This document shows, piece by piece, positions 33,859-41,978 of a stretch of 64,000 nt of DNA. This DNA is from Candidatus Borkfalkia ceftriaxoniphila (GTDB lineage: Bacteria; Bacillota; Clostridia; Christensenellales; Borkfalkiaceae): contig NZ_SDOZ01000002.1 in the NCBI RefSeq assembly GCF_004134775.1, forward strand, positions 1,090,005 through 1,154,004. The letters run 5' to 3'. A model generated the notes under the pieces. The model was not told the origin of the DNA. It worked only from the letters and a program-made list of their open reading frames with translations, and made no database searches. The position numbers were made by a program, and so were the translations under genes. Each line of letters begins with the position of its first letter. Position 1 is the stretch's first letter.

Positions 33859-36165
33859 TCATTTTGCCACCGAATCCGCGTCGAACGAACGATCGAACGC
33901 GGCGATCTGTCTGAGATACGATCTGTATTTTTCGAGATCGAAGGGCGGTTTGCCGTGCAGATAGTGATTTACAACGGTTTCGCCGCCGACGTGCAATTTT
34001 AACAGAAATAATTTGTGCGCGCCCGTAGAAACGCGCACCCTTCCCACCGCTGTGTTTTCGTTTGCTGGGCTGAAAAATTCGCCCGCAAGTACGGTTTCGC
34101 CCGTGTCCGCGTCGATGACTTCGTATTCGCCCTTCGCGTCTTTCGAGCCGTCGTTGGCGACGACCGCTTCCAGATGCCAGTTCTGAGGCTCCCGCATCAT
34201 TAGGACCACGGGCTTTTGCACCCGTTTGATATAATAGTAGGCGAGTTTTTTCTGTCCGTAATAATCGCAGACCGCGTCGGAAAACTGCGGCCAGCCGTCC
34301 TGTATGTTCCACCAGATGATGCCGCTCTTATCCCATTTCGAGAGCCGTGCCCATTCGATGAAAAACTTTTTCGCCTCCGCCTGCGAAACTTGCGAGGCGA
34401 ACGCGAACGTCTGTAAGTTTTGCGCCTCGATGCCGAAAAATTCGCCGATTTGGTCGCTCATCAGTTTCAGGCGGTAACTGAAAAAATCGCCTTTGCCGTC
34501 GGGCGCGGTGCAGTGGGCGATCCACTCGTCGTTGTCCTGCCACGGCCATAACTTGTCGGGCGAAAGAAATTTTTTCATCGAAGATACGTTCGGGCAGCCG
34601 TGATAACCGATCTCGCTGATAAAGTGCGCTTTCGAGCCCGTGTAATAGTTTGCCTTGAAACAATCCCGCGGACCCCACAGATGATTTTCGGGCAGCAAAT
34701 TTTCATCGCGTGTTTCCCATGCCGAGGGCGATACGTAGGGCGATGAGGGCAGATAGGGGCGGAACGGATCGTATCGAAAGAGCGTTTCGGGAACGGTCTT
34801 CCGCGTGATCAGATTGTTTGCGGGGTCCATTTCGTTGACCATCAGCCCCCAATCGCACTCGTTGTCGCCGCAATACAGAAGGAGCGCGGGCGAATTGCGC
34901 ACGCGCAGGCAAAGTTTTTTCACTTCCTCGCGCATCTGTTTCTGAAATTTTTCGTCGGTCGGCACCATCTGGCACGCCATCGCGAGATCCTGCCATACGA
35001 AAATGCCGTGATCCGCGCAAAATTCGAAAAACCGATCGTCCTCGTACACGTTCCCGCCCCAACAGCGCACGATATTGCAGTTTAAGTCGCGCACCTTATC
35101 CAAAATGGCGGGGATGCGTTCCTCGTCCCGCGCGTGCAGCGCGTCCGCGGGCACCCAGTTGGTGCCCTTGCAGAAGACGGGGATTCCGTTTAAAAGCACG
35201 CGGAATCTGCCGCCGTTTTCCTTGCCCGCGAGGTCTGAACGCTCGATTTCGACGGTGCGCAGCCCGAAACGGTATTGCTTTTCGTCGAGTACTACGCCGT
35301 TTTCCGAAATCAGCGAAACGCGCGCCTCGTACAAATTCGGCTCGCCGTAATCGCGCACCCACCAGAGTTTCGCTTCCGCAACGTCGATGCGCGCCGTCGA
35401 AACGCAAAAATTCACTTTTTCGGCATAGTCTATCTCGCTGTCGCCGCACTTTGCCGAAAGTCTGAGCGTCGCCTTGCCGTACAGTTCGGGCGGACAGCGG
35501 AGGGAATACTGGAACCAGAGCGTCGCCCGCCGTGTATCCGCGCGCAGTGTGGCGAAATAACAGTTTTCGATCCCGATATCTTTGCGGAATAAGATCTCCG
35601 CCCCGCGCCAGATCCCGCCCGAAAGCAGGCGGGGCATGATATCCCAACCGAACATATGCGGCGCTTTTCTGAGCCGTACGCTCGCGAAATTGAGGGGAAA
35701 GGCGACCATATAGGCGTAATATTCCTCTTTCGAGGCGGCGCGCACGGGCGAAAAGATATGTACGAACAGCCGATTTTCTCCGATCTTCGCCGTTGTTGCG
35801 ATATCGAACGCGTGCTCCACGAGCATATTGTCGCTCGCACCGATCTTTACGCCGTTTAAAAAGTATTCCGCGATCGTGTCCACGCCGTGAAAGACGAGAT
35901 AAGGGTTGCCCGCCGACTGCTTTTCGTCGAGAGAAAAGGAGATCTCGTACCACAAATCGTACAATTCCCGCCCGCGCAGGGATAAAATGTTGTTGCCGAA
36001 ATAAACGTCCCCGATTTTTCCCGCGTTCATAAGATCGATCTCCGCGTTCGAGGGAATGGCGGAAGGGATGCTCTCCCTCCCCGCAAGATCGTCGGGCGTG
36101 CGCACCGAATCGACGTCTTTGATCAGATAAAGTCTGCACGCGCCGCGCAGTGACAGCGGTTCCAT
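33859..36165 (-). CDS. GH2-family beta-mannosidase-type enzyme, copy 2
   Basis: A 768-residue protein without a signal peptide. It has the GH2 mannosidase architecture: an N-terminal sandwich, KAPHMFGWDIMPRLLSGGIWR, GTNWVPADALHARDEER, the LLYCGDNECDW segment with a presumed acid/base glutamate (about 435), and HFISEIGYHGCPN with a presumed nucleophile (about 516). Compared with copy 1 it is shorter and its motifs differ (GDNE in place of GGNE), so a different aglycone or sugar preference is likely. AAGGGAGGAAAG precedes the ATG. It is the first gene of the minus-strand operon, transcribed from the promoter at 36195-36223. Confidence 0.83.
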   Translation of the reverse strand: MEPLSLRGACRLYLIKDVDSVRTPDDLAGRESIPSAIPSNAEIDLMNAGKIGDVYFGNNILSLRGRELYDLWYEISFSLDEKQSAGNPYLVFHGVDTIAEYFLNGVKIGASDNMLVEHAFDIATTAKIGENRLFVHIFSPVRAASKEEYYAYMVAFPLNFASVRLRKAPHMFGWDIMPRLLSGGIWRGAEILFRKDIGIENCYFATLRADTRRATLWFQYSLRCPPELYGKATLRLSAKCGDSEIDYAEKVNFCVSTARIDVAEAKLWWVRDYGEPNLYEARVSLISENGVVLDEKQYRFGLRTVEIERSDLAGKENGGRFRVLLNGIPVFCKGTNWVPADALHARDEERIPAILDKVRDLNCNIVRCWGGNVYEDDRFFEFCADHGIFVWQDLAMACQMVPTDEKFQKQMREEVKKLCLRVRNSPALLLYCGDNECDWGLMVNEMDPANNLITRKTVPETLFRYDPFRPYLPSSPYVSPSAWETRDENLLPENHLWGPRDCFKANYYTGSKAHFISEIGYHGCPNVSSMKKFLSPDKLWPWQDNDEWIAHCTAPDGKGDFFSYRLKLMSDQIGEFFGIEAQNLQTFAFASQVSQAEAKKFFIEWARLSKWDKSGIIWWNIQDGWPQFSDAVCDYYGQKKLAYYYIKRVQKPVVLMMREPQNWHLEAVVANDGSKDAKGEYEVIDADTGETVLAGEFFSPANENTAVGRVRVSTGAHKLFLLKLHVGGETVVNHYLHGKPPFDLEKYRSYLRQIAAFDRSFDADSVAK

Positions 36166-36194
36166 ATTTCTTTCCTCCCTTATGGCTTTTTCCT

Positions 36195-36223
36195 ATTATA
36201 TAATAAAAAAAACGGCAAGTCAA
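36195..36223 (-). promoter_or_regulatory. Promoter of cluster C (minus strand)
   Basis: On the minus strand TTGACT (36223-36218), a 17-bp spacer, then TATAAT (36200-36195). Start expected near 36188, about 22 nt before the GH2 start codon. Confidence 0.85.
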
Positions 36224-36227
36224 ACAA

Positions 36228-36248
36228 TTAGTAAAATAATTTTACTAA
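36228..36248. promoter_or_regulatory. 21-bp palindromic operator, copy 2, between divergent promoters
   Basis: The arms TTAGTAAAAT and ATTTTACTAA are identical to the site at 16100-16120, with A in the centre instead of G. It lies 4 bp from the minus-strand -35 and 5 bp from the plus-strand -35, centred about 50 bp upstream of both expected starts. Confidence 0.83.
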
Positions 36249-36253
36249 TACAC

Positions 36254-36282
36254 TTGCAAACGGGAAAAAGTTTTGATATAAT
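36254..36282 (+). promoter_or_regulatory. Promoter of cluster D (plus strand)
   Basis: TTGCAA (36254-36259), a 17-bp spacer, TATAAT (36277-36282). Start expected near 36289, shortly before the URO-D-like gene at 36312. Confidence 0.82.
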
Positions 36283-36311
36283 TTAGAAAAGCAAAAAATA
36301 AAGGGGCAGAA

Positions 36312-37265
36312 ATGAACTCGAAACAACTGGTGAAAAACGCGATCGCGGGCGCGGGCGTCGACCGCATACCCGTATATCTGTTCAACAAGGATATCGAACA
36401 ATCGGATATCGTTTCCTACTGCGTGGAAACGGCGGAAAGTTTTCACGGCGACGATCCGAACCGTTCGGAATGGGGCTTTTTATGGGAGCGGCTCGACGAT
36501 ACGATGGGGCAGCCCAAAGAACCCGTCATCAAAGACTGGGCGGATCTGAAAAATTATCGCCCGCCCGACGGCAGGGACCGTTCGCGCCTTCGGAGCCTTC
36601 CCGCCTTTTTGGAAAAATACAGAGATAAGTATATCGTTGCGGGGTTCGGCATCACGGGGTTCGGGATCCTGACCTTTTTGCGCGGATTCGAAAATACGCT
36701 GGAAGATCTGTATCTGGAACGCGAGAATCTGGAAACGCTCGCGGATATGGTGTTCGGATACGAGGAGGACGTCATCCGCCGTCTCGTCGAAACGGATATC
36801 GACGCGGTGGCGTTTTACGACGATTGGGGCATGCAGTTTTCGCTGATGATCAGCCCCGCGCTGTGGCGTGATTTTTTCAAGCCGCGCTACAAGCGCCAGT
36901 TCGACATCGTGCACGCAGCGGGCAAGCACGTTTATTTTCATAGTTGCGGCTATGTGTACGATATTTTGGAAGATCTCGTCGAGATCGGGGCGGACGTATT
37001 CAATTTCAACCAGCCCGAAGTGATGGGGCTGGAAAAATTGGCGAAATTCCGCGGCAGAGTGTGTTTCAACTGCCCCGTCGATTTGCAAAAGATTGCGATC
37101 AACGCCGACCGCGCGGCGATCGAGACGTACACGCGGCGGCTCGTCGAAACGTTGGGCACGGGATCGGGCGGGTTTATCGGCTACGTGGAAGAGTACCATT
37201 CCATCGGCCTTTCCGATGAAAATTACGGTTACATGGTCGACGCGCTGCGAAATTATCGGCCATGA
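36312..37265 (+). CDS. URO-D/MtaA-like family protein, copy 3
   Basis: A 317-residue protein, the shortest of the three family members here. It keeps the N-terminal KNAIAGAGVDRIPVYLF, the VYFHSCGYVYDI segment with the H-x-C pair (about 206-217), and the C-terminal GSGGFIGYVEEYHSIG pattern. AAAGGGGCAG precedes the ATG. Its last codons overlap the ATG of the downstream GH5-like lipoprotein by 4 nt, so it is translationally coupled to an exported glycosidase. As with the other two copies, no corrinoid protein or other methyltransferase partner lies nearby. Biochemical role unknown. Confidence 0.78.
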   Translation: MNSKQLVKNAIAGAGVDRIPVYLFNKDIEQSDIVSYCVETAESFHGDDPNRSEWGFLWERLDDTMGQPKEPVIKDWADLKNYRPPDGRDRSRLRSLPAFLEKYRDKYIVAGFGITGFGILTFLRGFENTLEDLYLERENLETLADMVFGYEEDVIRRLVETDIDAVAFYDDWGMQFSLMISPALWRDFFKPRYKRQFDIVHAAGKHVYFHSCGYVYDILEDLVEIGADVFNFNQPEVMGLEKLAKFRGRVCFNCPVDLQKIAINADRAAIETYTRRLVETLGTGSGGFIGYVEEYHSIGLSDENYGYMVDALRNYRP

Positions 37266-38470
37266 AAAAGTTTATCATATGTTTATTGTGTGCGCTGTTT
37301 TTATTGCCCGCCGCGGGTTGCGGCGCGCCGAAGGAGGAAAATGCAATGAAATACGGTCTGTCAAATCAAAACGGAACGCTCGTTTTCGAGGGCGCGCCCT
37401 ACTTCGGCATGGGCGTCAATTTTTACAATCTGTTCAACAGTTCGTTCCCGAAAGAAGAGGGGGACGCGTTCGACGTGTCCGTTGCCTTTTACGGGCTGAA
37501 AGTGCTGGCTGAAAACAAGATCCCCTATGTGCGCGCAAATCTGGGCGGCTATTACTGGCACGAACTGCCCGTCTATCTCGGACGCAAAGAGGAATACCGC
37601 GCCGCGATCCTGAAAATCGCAAAAGAGGCGGAGCGGCTGGGCGTGGGGATCATTCCCAGTTTTTTCTGGCTCATTCAATGCGTGAGCGATTATTACCGCG
37701 AGCCCATGCGCGCCTGGGGTGACGAAACAAGTCTTACGCGGCGTTTCATGCGGGAATACACCGCCGACATGACCGCGCTTTTAAAGGACTGTCAAAGCAT
37801 ATGGGGATGGGAATTCGGCAACGAATACAACCTCGGCGCGGACCTTCCCAACGCGGCGGAAAACCGCCCGCCGCTATACGACGGCAGTCCGCGCGACGCG
37901 TCCGACTGCATCACTTTGACGGATATCGAGAGCGCGTTCGGCGAGTTTTCCGAGATCGTGCGCGAAAACGATCCGCACGATCGCATGATCACCAGCGGCA
38001 ACGCCACGCTGCGAGCGTCCCAGTACAATATGCACGCCTACGGCGCCTGGATACAGGATACCGAAGAAGAGCACGAAAAGGTCACCGAGAGGTTTCATCC
38101 CGCATATATGGACGTCGTCAGCGAACACATTTATTTTCGGAAAGAAAATTATTTCGGTAGGGAAATGACGCTCGAAGAATATCTCGCGTATACGACGGAA
38201 ATGTGCGCGTCGATCAAAAAGCCTCTCCTTGTCGGAGAATTCGGTCACAACGATCTCACCGAACCCGAGCCTACGGAGGAAAGAAAAGAGGCGGCGTACC
38301 GCTACATGGCGGGCTGCATGGTGGATTTCAACGTGCAGGCGAGCCTTCTTTGGAATTACGACCCGCTCGGCGGCATCGAATACAGTTTCACCGAAACGAG
38401 CCGCAAGGGGCAGTTTCTCTTCGCGCTGATACGCGATTGCAACGAAGAATACGCGAAAAAGACGAAATAA
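37262..38470 (+). CDS. GH5-like clan-A glycosidase lipoprotein, copy 3
   Basis: A 402-residue lipoprotein (lipobox AAGC, about 17-20). It is shorter than the two copies in cluster B. The clan-A features are WGWEFGNEYN with the presumed acid/base glutamate (about 188) and LLVGEFGHND with the presumed nucleophile (about 326), plus NMHAYGAW and EHIYF strands. It resembles GH5 mannanase/cellulase-like enzymes. It starts inside the end of the URO-D-like gene and ends at a terminator. An outer-surface enzyme co-controlled with the GH2 enzymes by the ROK operator is the likely picture. Confidence 0.75.
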   Translation: MKKFIICLLCALFLLPAAGCGAPKEENAMKYGLSNQNGTLVFEGAPYFGMGVNFYNLFNSSFPKEEGDAFDVSVAFYGLKVLAENKIPYVRANLGGYYWHELPVYLGRKEEYRAAILKIAKEAERLGVGIIPSFFWLIQCVSDYYREPMRAWGDETSLTRRFMREYTADMTALLKDCQSIWGWEFGNEYNLGADLPNAAENRPPLYDGSPRDASDCITLTDIESAFGEFSEIVRENDPHDRMITSGNATLRASQYNMHAYGAWIQDTEEEHEKVTERFHPAYMDVVSEHIYFRKENYFGREMTLEEYLAYTTEMCASIKKPLLVGEFGHNDLTEPEPTEERKEAAYRYMAGCMVDFNVQASLLWNYDPLGGIEYSFTETSRKGQFLFALIRDCNEEYAKKTK

Positions 38471-38497
38471 AAAAAGACCGACGCGCGTCGGTCTTTT
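38471..38497. terminator. Bidirectional terminator between cluster D and the ROK repressor
   Basis: A perfect stem GACCGACG/CGTCGGTC with a 2-nt centre is flanked by five A and five T residues. It serves the plus-strand GH5-like gene and the minus-strand ROK gene, whose stop is at 38501. Confidence 0.88.
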
Positions 38498-38500
38498 TCG

Positions 38501-39664
38501 TTACAGTTTGAGATAGTGATAGAGCACGGTGCACGCGCCGCCGAGCGCCTGCTGCGCCGAGGCGATGGAGGCGCGCATCAGTTGCACGCGCTTGTATCCC
38601 GACAGCAAAATGCGGTTGTTGATCTCCGATTCGATATAGGCGAAATATTTGTCGCTGAGTTGCGCGTACACGCCGCCGATGATGATCGCCTCGCAGTCCA
38701 GAATATTCACCGCGTTGATGAGACCGATGATCAGATGATCCAGACTGCGGAACAGCAGTTTTTCGCCTTCCGCGTCGGCATCGCAGAATGCGAGCAGTTG
38801 CGAAAAGTCGGTAAAATCTTTGCCGAAAGCGGCGTTGAACTTCGCGAGCACCGCGTTCTGGTTGATAAACGTTTCCAGACAGCCGCGGTTACCGCAGTAA
38901 CAGAGTTCGCCGTTCGGGTCGATACAGGTATGCCCGATCTCCGCGCCGCTCGACCGCCTGCCGTTCAAGAGGCGGTGGTTGGTGATGATCCCGACGCCCA
39001 CGCCCTGCGTGGCGAGAAAATAGATGAAATCGCCGATATTTTTTCCCTTGCCGTACATCTGCTCCGCCAGCGCGCAGGCGTTGCCGTCTTTCTGGATATA
39101 GGTGGGGATCTTGAATTTATCTTTGAGGTAGCGGCATACGTTGAAATTATTGATCCCGAAAAAATTGGGCGGGTTGATGATCAGCCCGTTTTCGGCGTCC
39201 ACGGGCCCCGGCGTCACCACGCCGATCCCGAGAATGTCGTTGGGCTTGTAGCGTATGACGTATTCCAGTTCCGATTCGATCTTATGCAAAAACGATTGCA
39301 GATTTTCGCCGCTGAGTTTGATTTTTTGCTGGATGATGATATTCAGTTTCATGTCCACGCGCGAAACGCTTAAAAAATCGCGGCCGATGGTCACGTCGAT
39401 GATATGCGGCGCCTCGGGGTGCACGACGAGATAGATGGGCCTTCGTCCCGGCAGGCTGTCCTTGGATTCCTGCGTGCCCGTTTCGCAGATCAATTTGTTC
39501 TGGATCAGTTCGTTGACGAGATTGGTGACCGTCATTTTCGTCAGTCCCGTCTTTTTGGCAAGGCCGATGCGGGTGGTGCAGTCATCCAAGATCAAGTGTC
39601 TGAGTAATGTATTCAAATGCTGTTCTTTGACAAGTTGTCCGCTTTTGATATTGTTTTTTGTCAT
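38501..39664 (-). CDS. ROK-family transcriptional repressor (NagC/XylR type)
   Basis: A 387-residue regulator. The N-terminal winged helix-turn-helix (about 10-65: LLRHLILDDCTTRIGLAKKTGLTKMTVTNLVNELIQ) is followed by a ROK sugar-binding domain with the full zinc motif CYCGNRGCLE and an AEIGH histidine. The frame could start with a GTG at 39676, but the AGGTGG site is better placed for the ATG at 39664. It is the only ROK repressor in the window and sits beside one of two identical palindromes, so I predict it represses clusters B, C and D until a sugar or sugar phosphate binds. No copy of the palindrome is visible at its own promoter, so strong autoregulation is not expected. Confidence 0.9.
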   Translation of the reverse strand: MTKNNIKSGQLVKEQHLNTLLRHLILDDCTTRIGLAKKTGLTKMTVTNLVNELIQNKLICETGTQESKDSLPGRRPIYLVVHPEAPHIIDVTIGRDFLSVSRVDMKLNIIIQQKIKLSGENLQSFLHKIESELEYVIRYKPNDILGIGVVTPGPVDAENGLIINPPNFFGINNFNVCRYLKDKFKIPTYIQKDGNACALAEQMYGKGKNIGDFIYFLATQGVGVGIITNHRLLNGRRSSGAEIGHTCIDPNGELCYCGNRGCLETFINQNAVLAKFNAAFGKDFTDFSQLLAFCDADAEGEKLLFRSLDHLIIGLINAVNILDCEAIIIGGVYAQLSDKYFAYIESEINNRILLSGYKRVQLMRASIASAQQALGGACTVLYHYLKL

Positions 39665-39712
39665 TTCGTTTCCCACCTCTGCCTGCGCATGAAACTCTCA
39701 TTCTTCCCTAAT

Positions 39713-39741
39713 ATTATAAAGGAAAATGATCGAAAGGTCAA
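39713..39741 (-). promoter_or_regulatory. Promoter of the ROK repressor (minus strand)
   Basis: On the minus strand TTGACC (39741-39736), a 17-bp spacer, TATAAT (39718-39713). Expected start near 39706, giving a ~40-nt leader. Confidence 0.82.
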
Positions 39742-39832
39742 TACAAAACAAAATAATCCCCAAATCTTTTGGCGCGCTGCAAAATAATACGATTTTTGCG
39801 CAAACCAGGACGTGGCGCCGCGCGCGCGGATG

Positions 39833-39841
39833 TGATATACT
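39833..39841 (+). promoter_or_regulatory. Possible extended -10 promoter of the HyuA-like gene
   Basis: TGATATACT fits an extended -10 (TGn plus TATACT). No good -35 is seen 17 bp upstream. It lies 37 nt before the start codon and is the best candidate in the 39742-39877 gap. Confidence 0.45.
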
Positions 39842-39877
39842 GATTGTATACGCAAAAAGCAAAGAACAGGTGATATC

Positions 39878-41887
39878 ATGAAAATAGCGATCGGCGTAGA
39901 TACGGGCGGAACGTATACCGACGCCGTACTCTACGATTTCGACGAAAAGAAAATTCTGGCGGGCGCCAAAGCGCTCACCACCAAAGAAGATCTGTGCATC
40001 GGCATCGCGAACGCGCTGGACGCGCTGCCTCAAGAACTCTTCGCGCGCGTGCGCATGGTCTCGCTGTCCACCACGCTCGCGACCAACGCCTGCGTGGAAA
40101 ACAAGGGCGGCAACGCCAAATTGATATTTTTCGGAGGCGATAAGGTCATTTTGGACCGCTACGGCGCGCAGTACGGTCTGCCGCCCTCCTCCGAGATCTG
40201 GATACCGCCCTGCAAGACGGGGCTGGACGGCAGTATCCCGCAGCCGCCCGACTGGAAAAAATTCGAAAAAGAGGCGCCCGCTTTTTTGAAAAACGCCGAG
40301 GGCGTGGGCGTCATCGAACTGTACGCCATGCGCAACAACGCCGTCATCGAAAAGGGCGCGAAAGAGCGGCTGCAAAACCTTTCGGACGTTCCCGTCACCT
40401 GCGGCTGTGAACTGTTCAACGAACTCAACAGTTTGCAGCGCGGCGCGGGGACCCTTTTAAACGCGCAGTTGTATCCCGTCATCCGCGATTTTATCCGCGC
40501 CGTCGAAAAGGTGATGAAGGCGCGCGGGCTTGCCGCGCCCGTGGTCATCATGCGCAGCGACGGCAGCCTGATGAGCGAACAATTCGCCCGCCTGCATCCC
40601 GTGGAAACGCTGCTTTGCGGTCCCGCGGCGAGCGTGATGGGCGGGTTCGGGCTGACCGACGAGAAGAACGCAGTCATCGTGGACATGGGCGGCACCACTA
40701 CGGATATTGCCGTCGTCGTGGACGGGATCCCCGTGCGCGCGGGCGACGGCGTTTCCATCGGCAAATGGCGCACCTACGTCAACGGGCTTATGATCCGTAC
40801 GTTCGGTCTGGGCGGCGACAGCGCCGTGCGCTACCGCGACCGCAAACTCGTTTTGGAAGAGTTCCGCGCGATCCCGCTGTGCGTGGCGGCGGCGCGCTGG
40901 CCGCAGATCCGAACGCGCCTGCAACAACTTGTGGACGAGGGAAAGATCGTGCATTCGCATTTCCGTCACGAGTTTTACGCGCTCGCCAAAGAGCCCGATC
41001 TTGCACGCTTGAACGAGGAGGAACGCGCGCTTTGCCGCGCCCTCAAAGACGGGCCTCTTATTCTGGAAGACGCGGCGGCCGCGATGGGGAAAGATCTGTA
41101 TACTTTCCGCATTCCCCGCCTGTTGAAGGAGGGGACCGTGCAGGTGATCGGACTGACGCCCACGGACGTGATGCACGTGCGCGGGGATTTCGAGCGGTTC
41201 GACGGTTCCGTTTCCCGCATGGCGGCGGATATCGTGGCGGGCAATCTGGAGATCGCGACCGAACAACTCTGCGAACGGGTATACGCGGAAATACGCCATA
41301 AGATGTACGTGAATATCGTCAAGATCATCCTGCAATACCAGGACGGCTTTTACAAAAACGGAAAGTTCGGCGAAGAGAGCGACCATTGGATTGAGGAATG
41401 CTACCGCACCGCGCTCGGCCAGGGACGCGGCGTGGCGCAGGCGGGGCTGAAAACGAATTTCAAACTCGTGGGCATCGGCGCGCCCGTCGGACTGTTTTTG
41501 CCCGAGGTCGCGCGACTTCTGGGCACGACAGCCGTGATACCCGAGCATGCCGAAGTCGCCAATGTGGTCGGCGCGGTCACGGGCAACGTCTACGCCGCCT
41601 GCACCGCGGAGATACGGCAGAAAACGGGCGAAGGCTTTATCGTGTACGGCAACGCCGAAACGCGGGAATTCGAAACGCTGGAAGATGCGGAGGCGTTCGC
41701 CGCCGCTGACGCGGAGAGCGCCGCCCGCGCCGAAGCGAAGATGCGCGGCGCGGCGGGCGAGATCTCCGTCGTCACCCGTTCCAAATACAGCACGTCCGCC
41801 ACACAGTACGACGACGATGAGGAAAAGTTGTTTCTGGGCGCCGTCGTCACCGCCGAAGCGATCGGCTCGGTGGGGTTTACAAAATAA
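39878..41887 (+). CDS. Hydantoinase/oxoprolinase subunit A (HyuA) family protein
   Basis: A 669-residue protein with the ATP-binding AIGVDTGGTYTDAVLYDF start, STTLATNACVENKGG, the central CGPAASVMGG and the second nucleotide-binding pattern VDMGGTTTDIAVV. These are hallmarks of the hydantoinase/oxoprolinase HyuA family, which acts in ATP-dependent ring opening of hydantoins, 5-oxoproline or acetone-type substrates. The usual HyuB partner is absent, and the gene is alone between its own promoter region and a terminator. A stand-alone HyuA-like ATPase of unknown substrate is the fairest call. An AGGTGATATC stretch precedes the ATG. Confidence 0.85.
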   Translation: MKIAIGVDTGGTYTDAVLYDFDEKKILAGAKALTTKEDLCIGIANALDALPQELFARVRMVSLSTTLATNACVENKGGNAKLIFFGGDKVILDRYGAQYGLPPSSEIWIPPCKTGLDGSIPQPPDWKKFEKEAPAFLKNAEGVGVIELYAMRNNAVIEKGAKERLQNLSDVPVTCGCELFNELNSLQRGAGTLLNAQLYPVIRDFIRAVEKVMKARGLAAPVVIMRSDGSLMSEQFARLHPVETLLCGPAASVMGGFGLTDEKNAVIVDMGGTTTDIAVVVDGIPVRAGDGVSIGKWRTYVNGLMIRTFGLGGDSAVRYRDRKLVLEEFRAIPLCVAAARWPQIRTRLQQLVDEGKIVHSHFRHEFYALAKEPDLARLNEEERALCRALKDGPLILEDAAAAMGKDLYTFRIPRLLKEGTVQVIGLTPTDVMHVRGDFERFDGSVSRMAADIVAGNLEIATEQLCERVYAEIRHKMYVNIVKIILQYQDGFYKNGKFGEESDHWIEECYRTALGQGRGVAQAGLKTNFKLVGIGAPVGLFLPEVARLLGTTAVIPEHAEVANVVGAVTGNVYAACTAEIRQKTGEGFIVYGNAETREFETLEDAEAFAAADAESAARAEAKMRGAAGEISVVTRSKYSTSATQYDDDEEKLFLGAVVTAEAIGSVGFTK

Positions 41888-41888
41888 A

Positions 41889-41919
41889 AAACGCGGATCC
41901 GCACAGCGGATCCGCGTTT
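41889..41919 (+). terminator. Terminator after the HyuA-like gene
   Basis: A perfect 14-bp stem (AAACGCGGATCCGC and its complement) with an ACA loop starts right after the stop codon. The T tract is short (TTTG then CATTTT). Confidence 0.75.
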
Positions 41920-41946
41920 GCATTTTCGTCGTTTCTATGTTATAAT
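41918..41946 (+). promoter_or_regulatory. Promoter of the membrane protein gene
   Basis: TTGCAT (41918-41923), a 17-bp spacer, TATAAT (41941-41946). The -35 overlaps the end of the preceding terminator stem. Confidence 0.78.
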
Positions 41947-41978
41947 ACAGGGGAAAATCCAAAAAAAGGGGGAGCGCC

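Noticed and set aside
33842..34312. N-terminal extension of URO-D copy 2 up to 34312
   Set aside because: The extension reads in another frame of the GH2 gene, is arginine-rich, and the ATG at 33841 has a perfect ribosome binding site.
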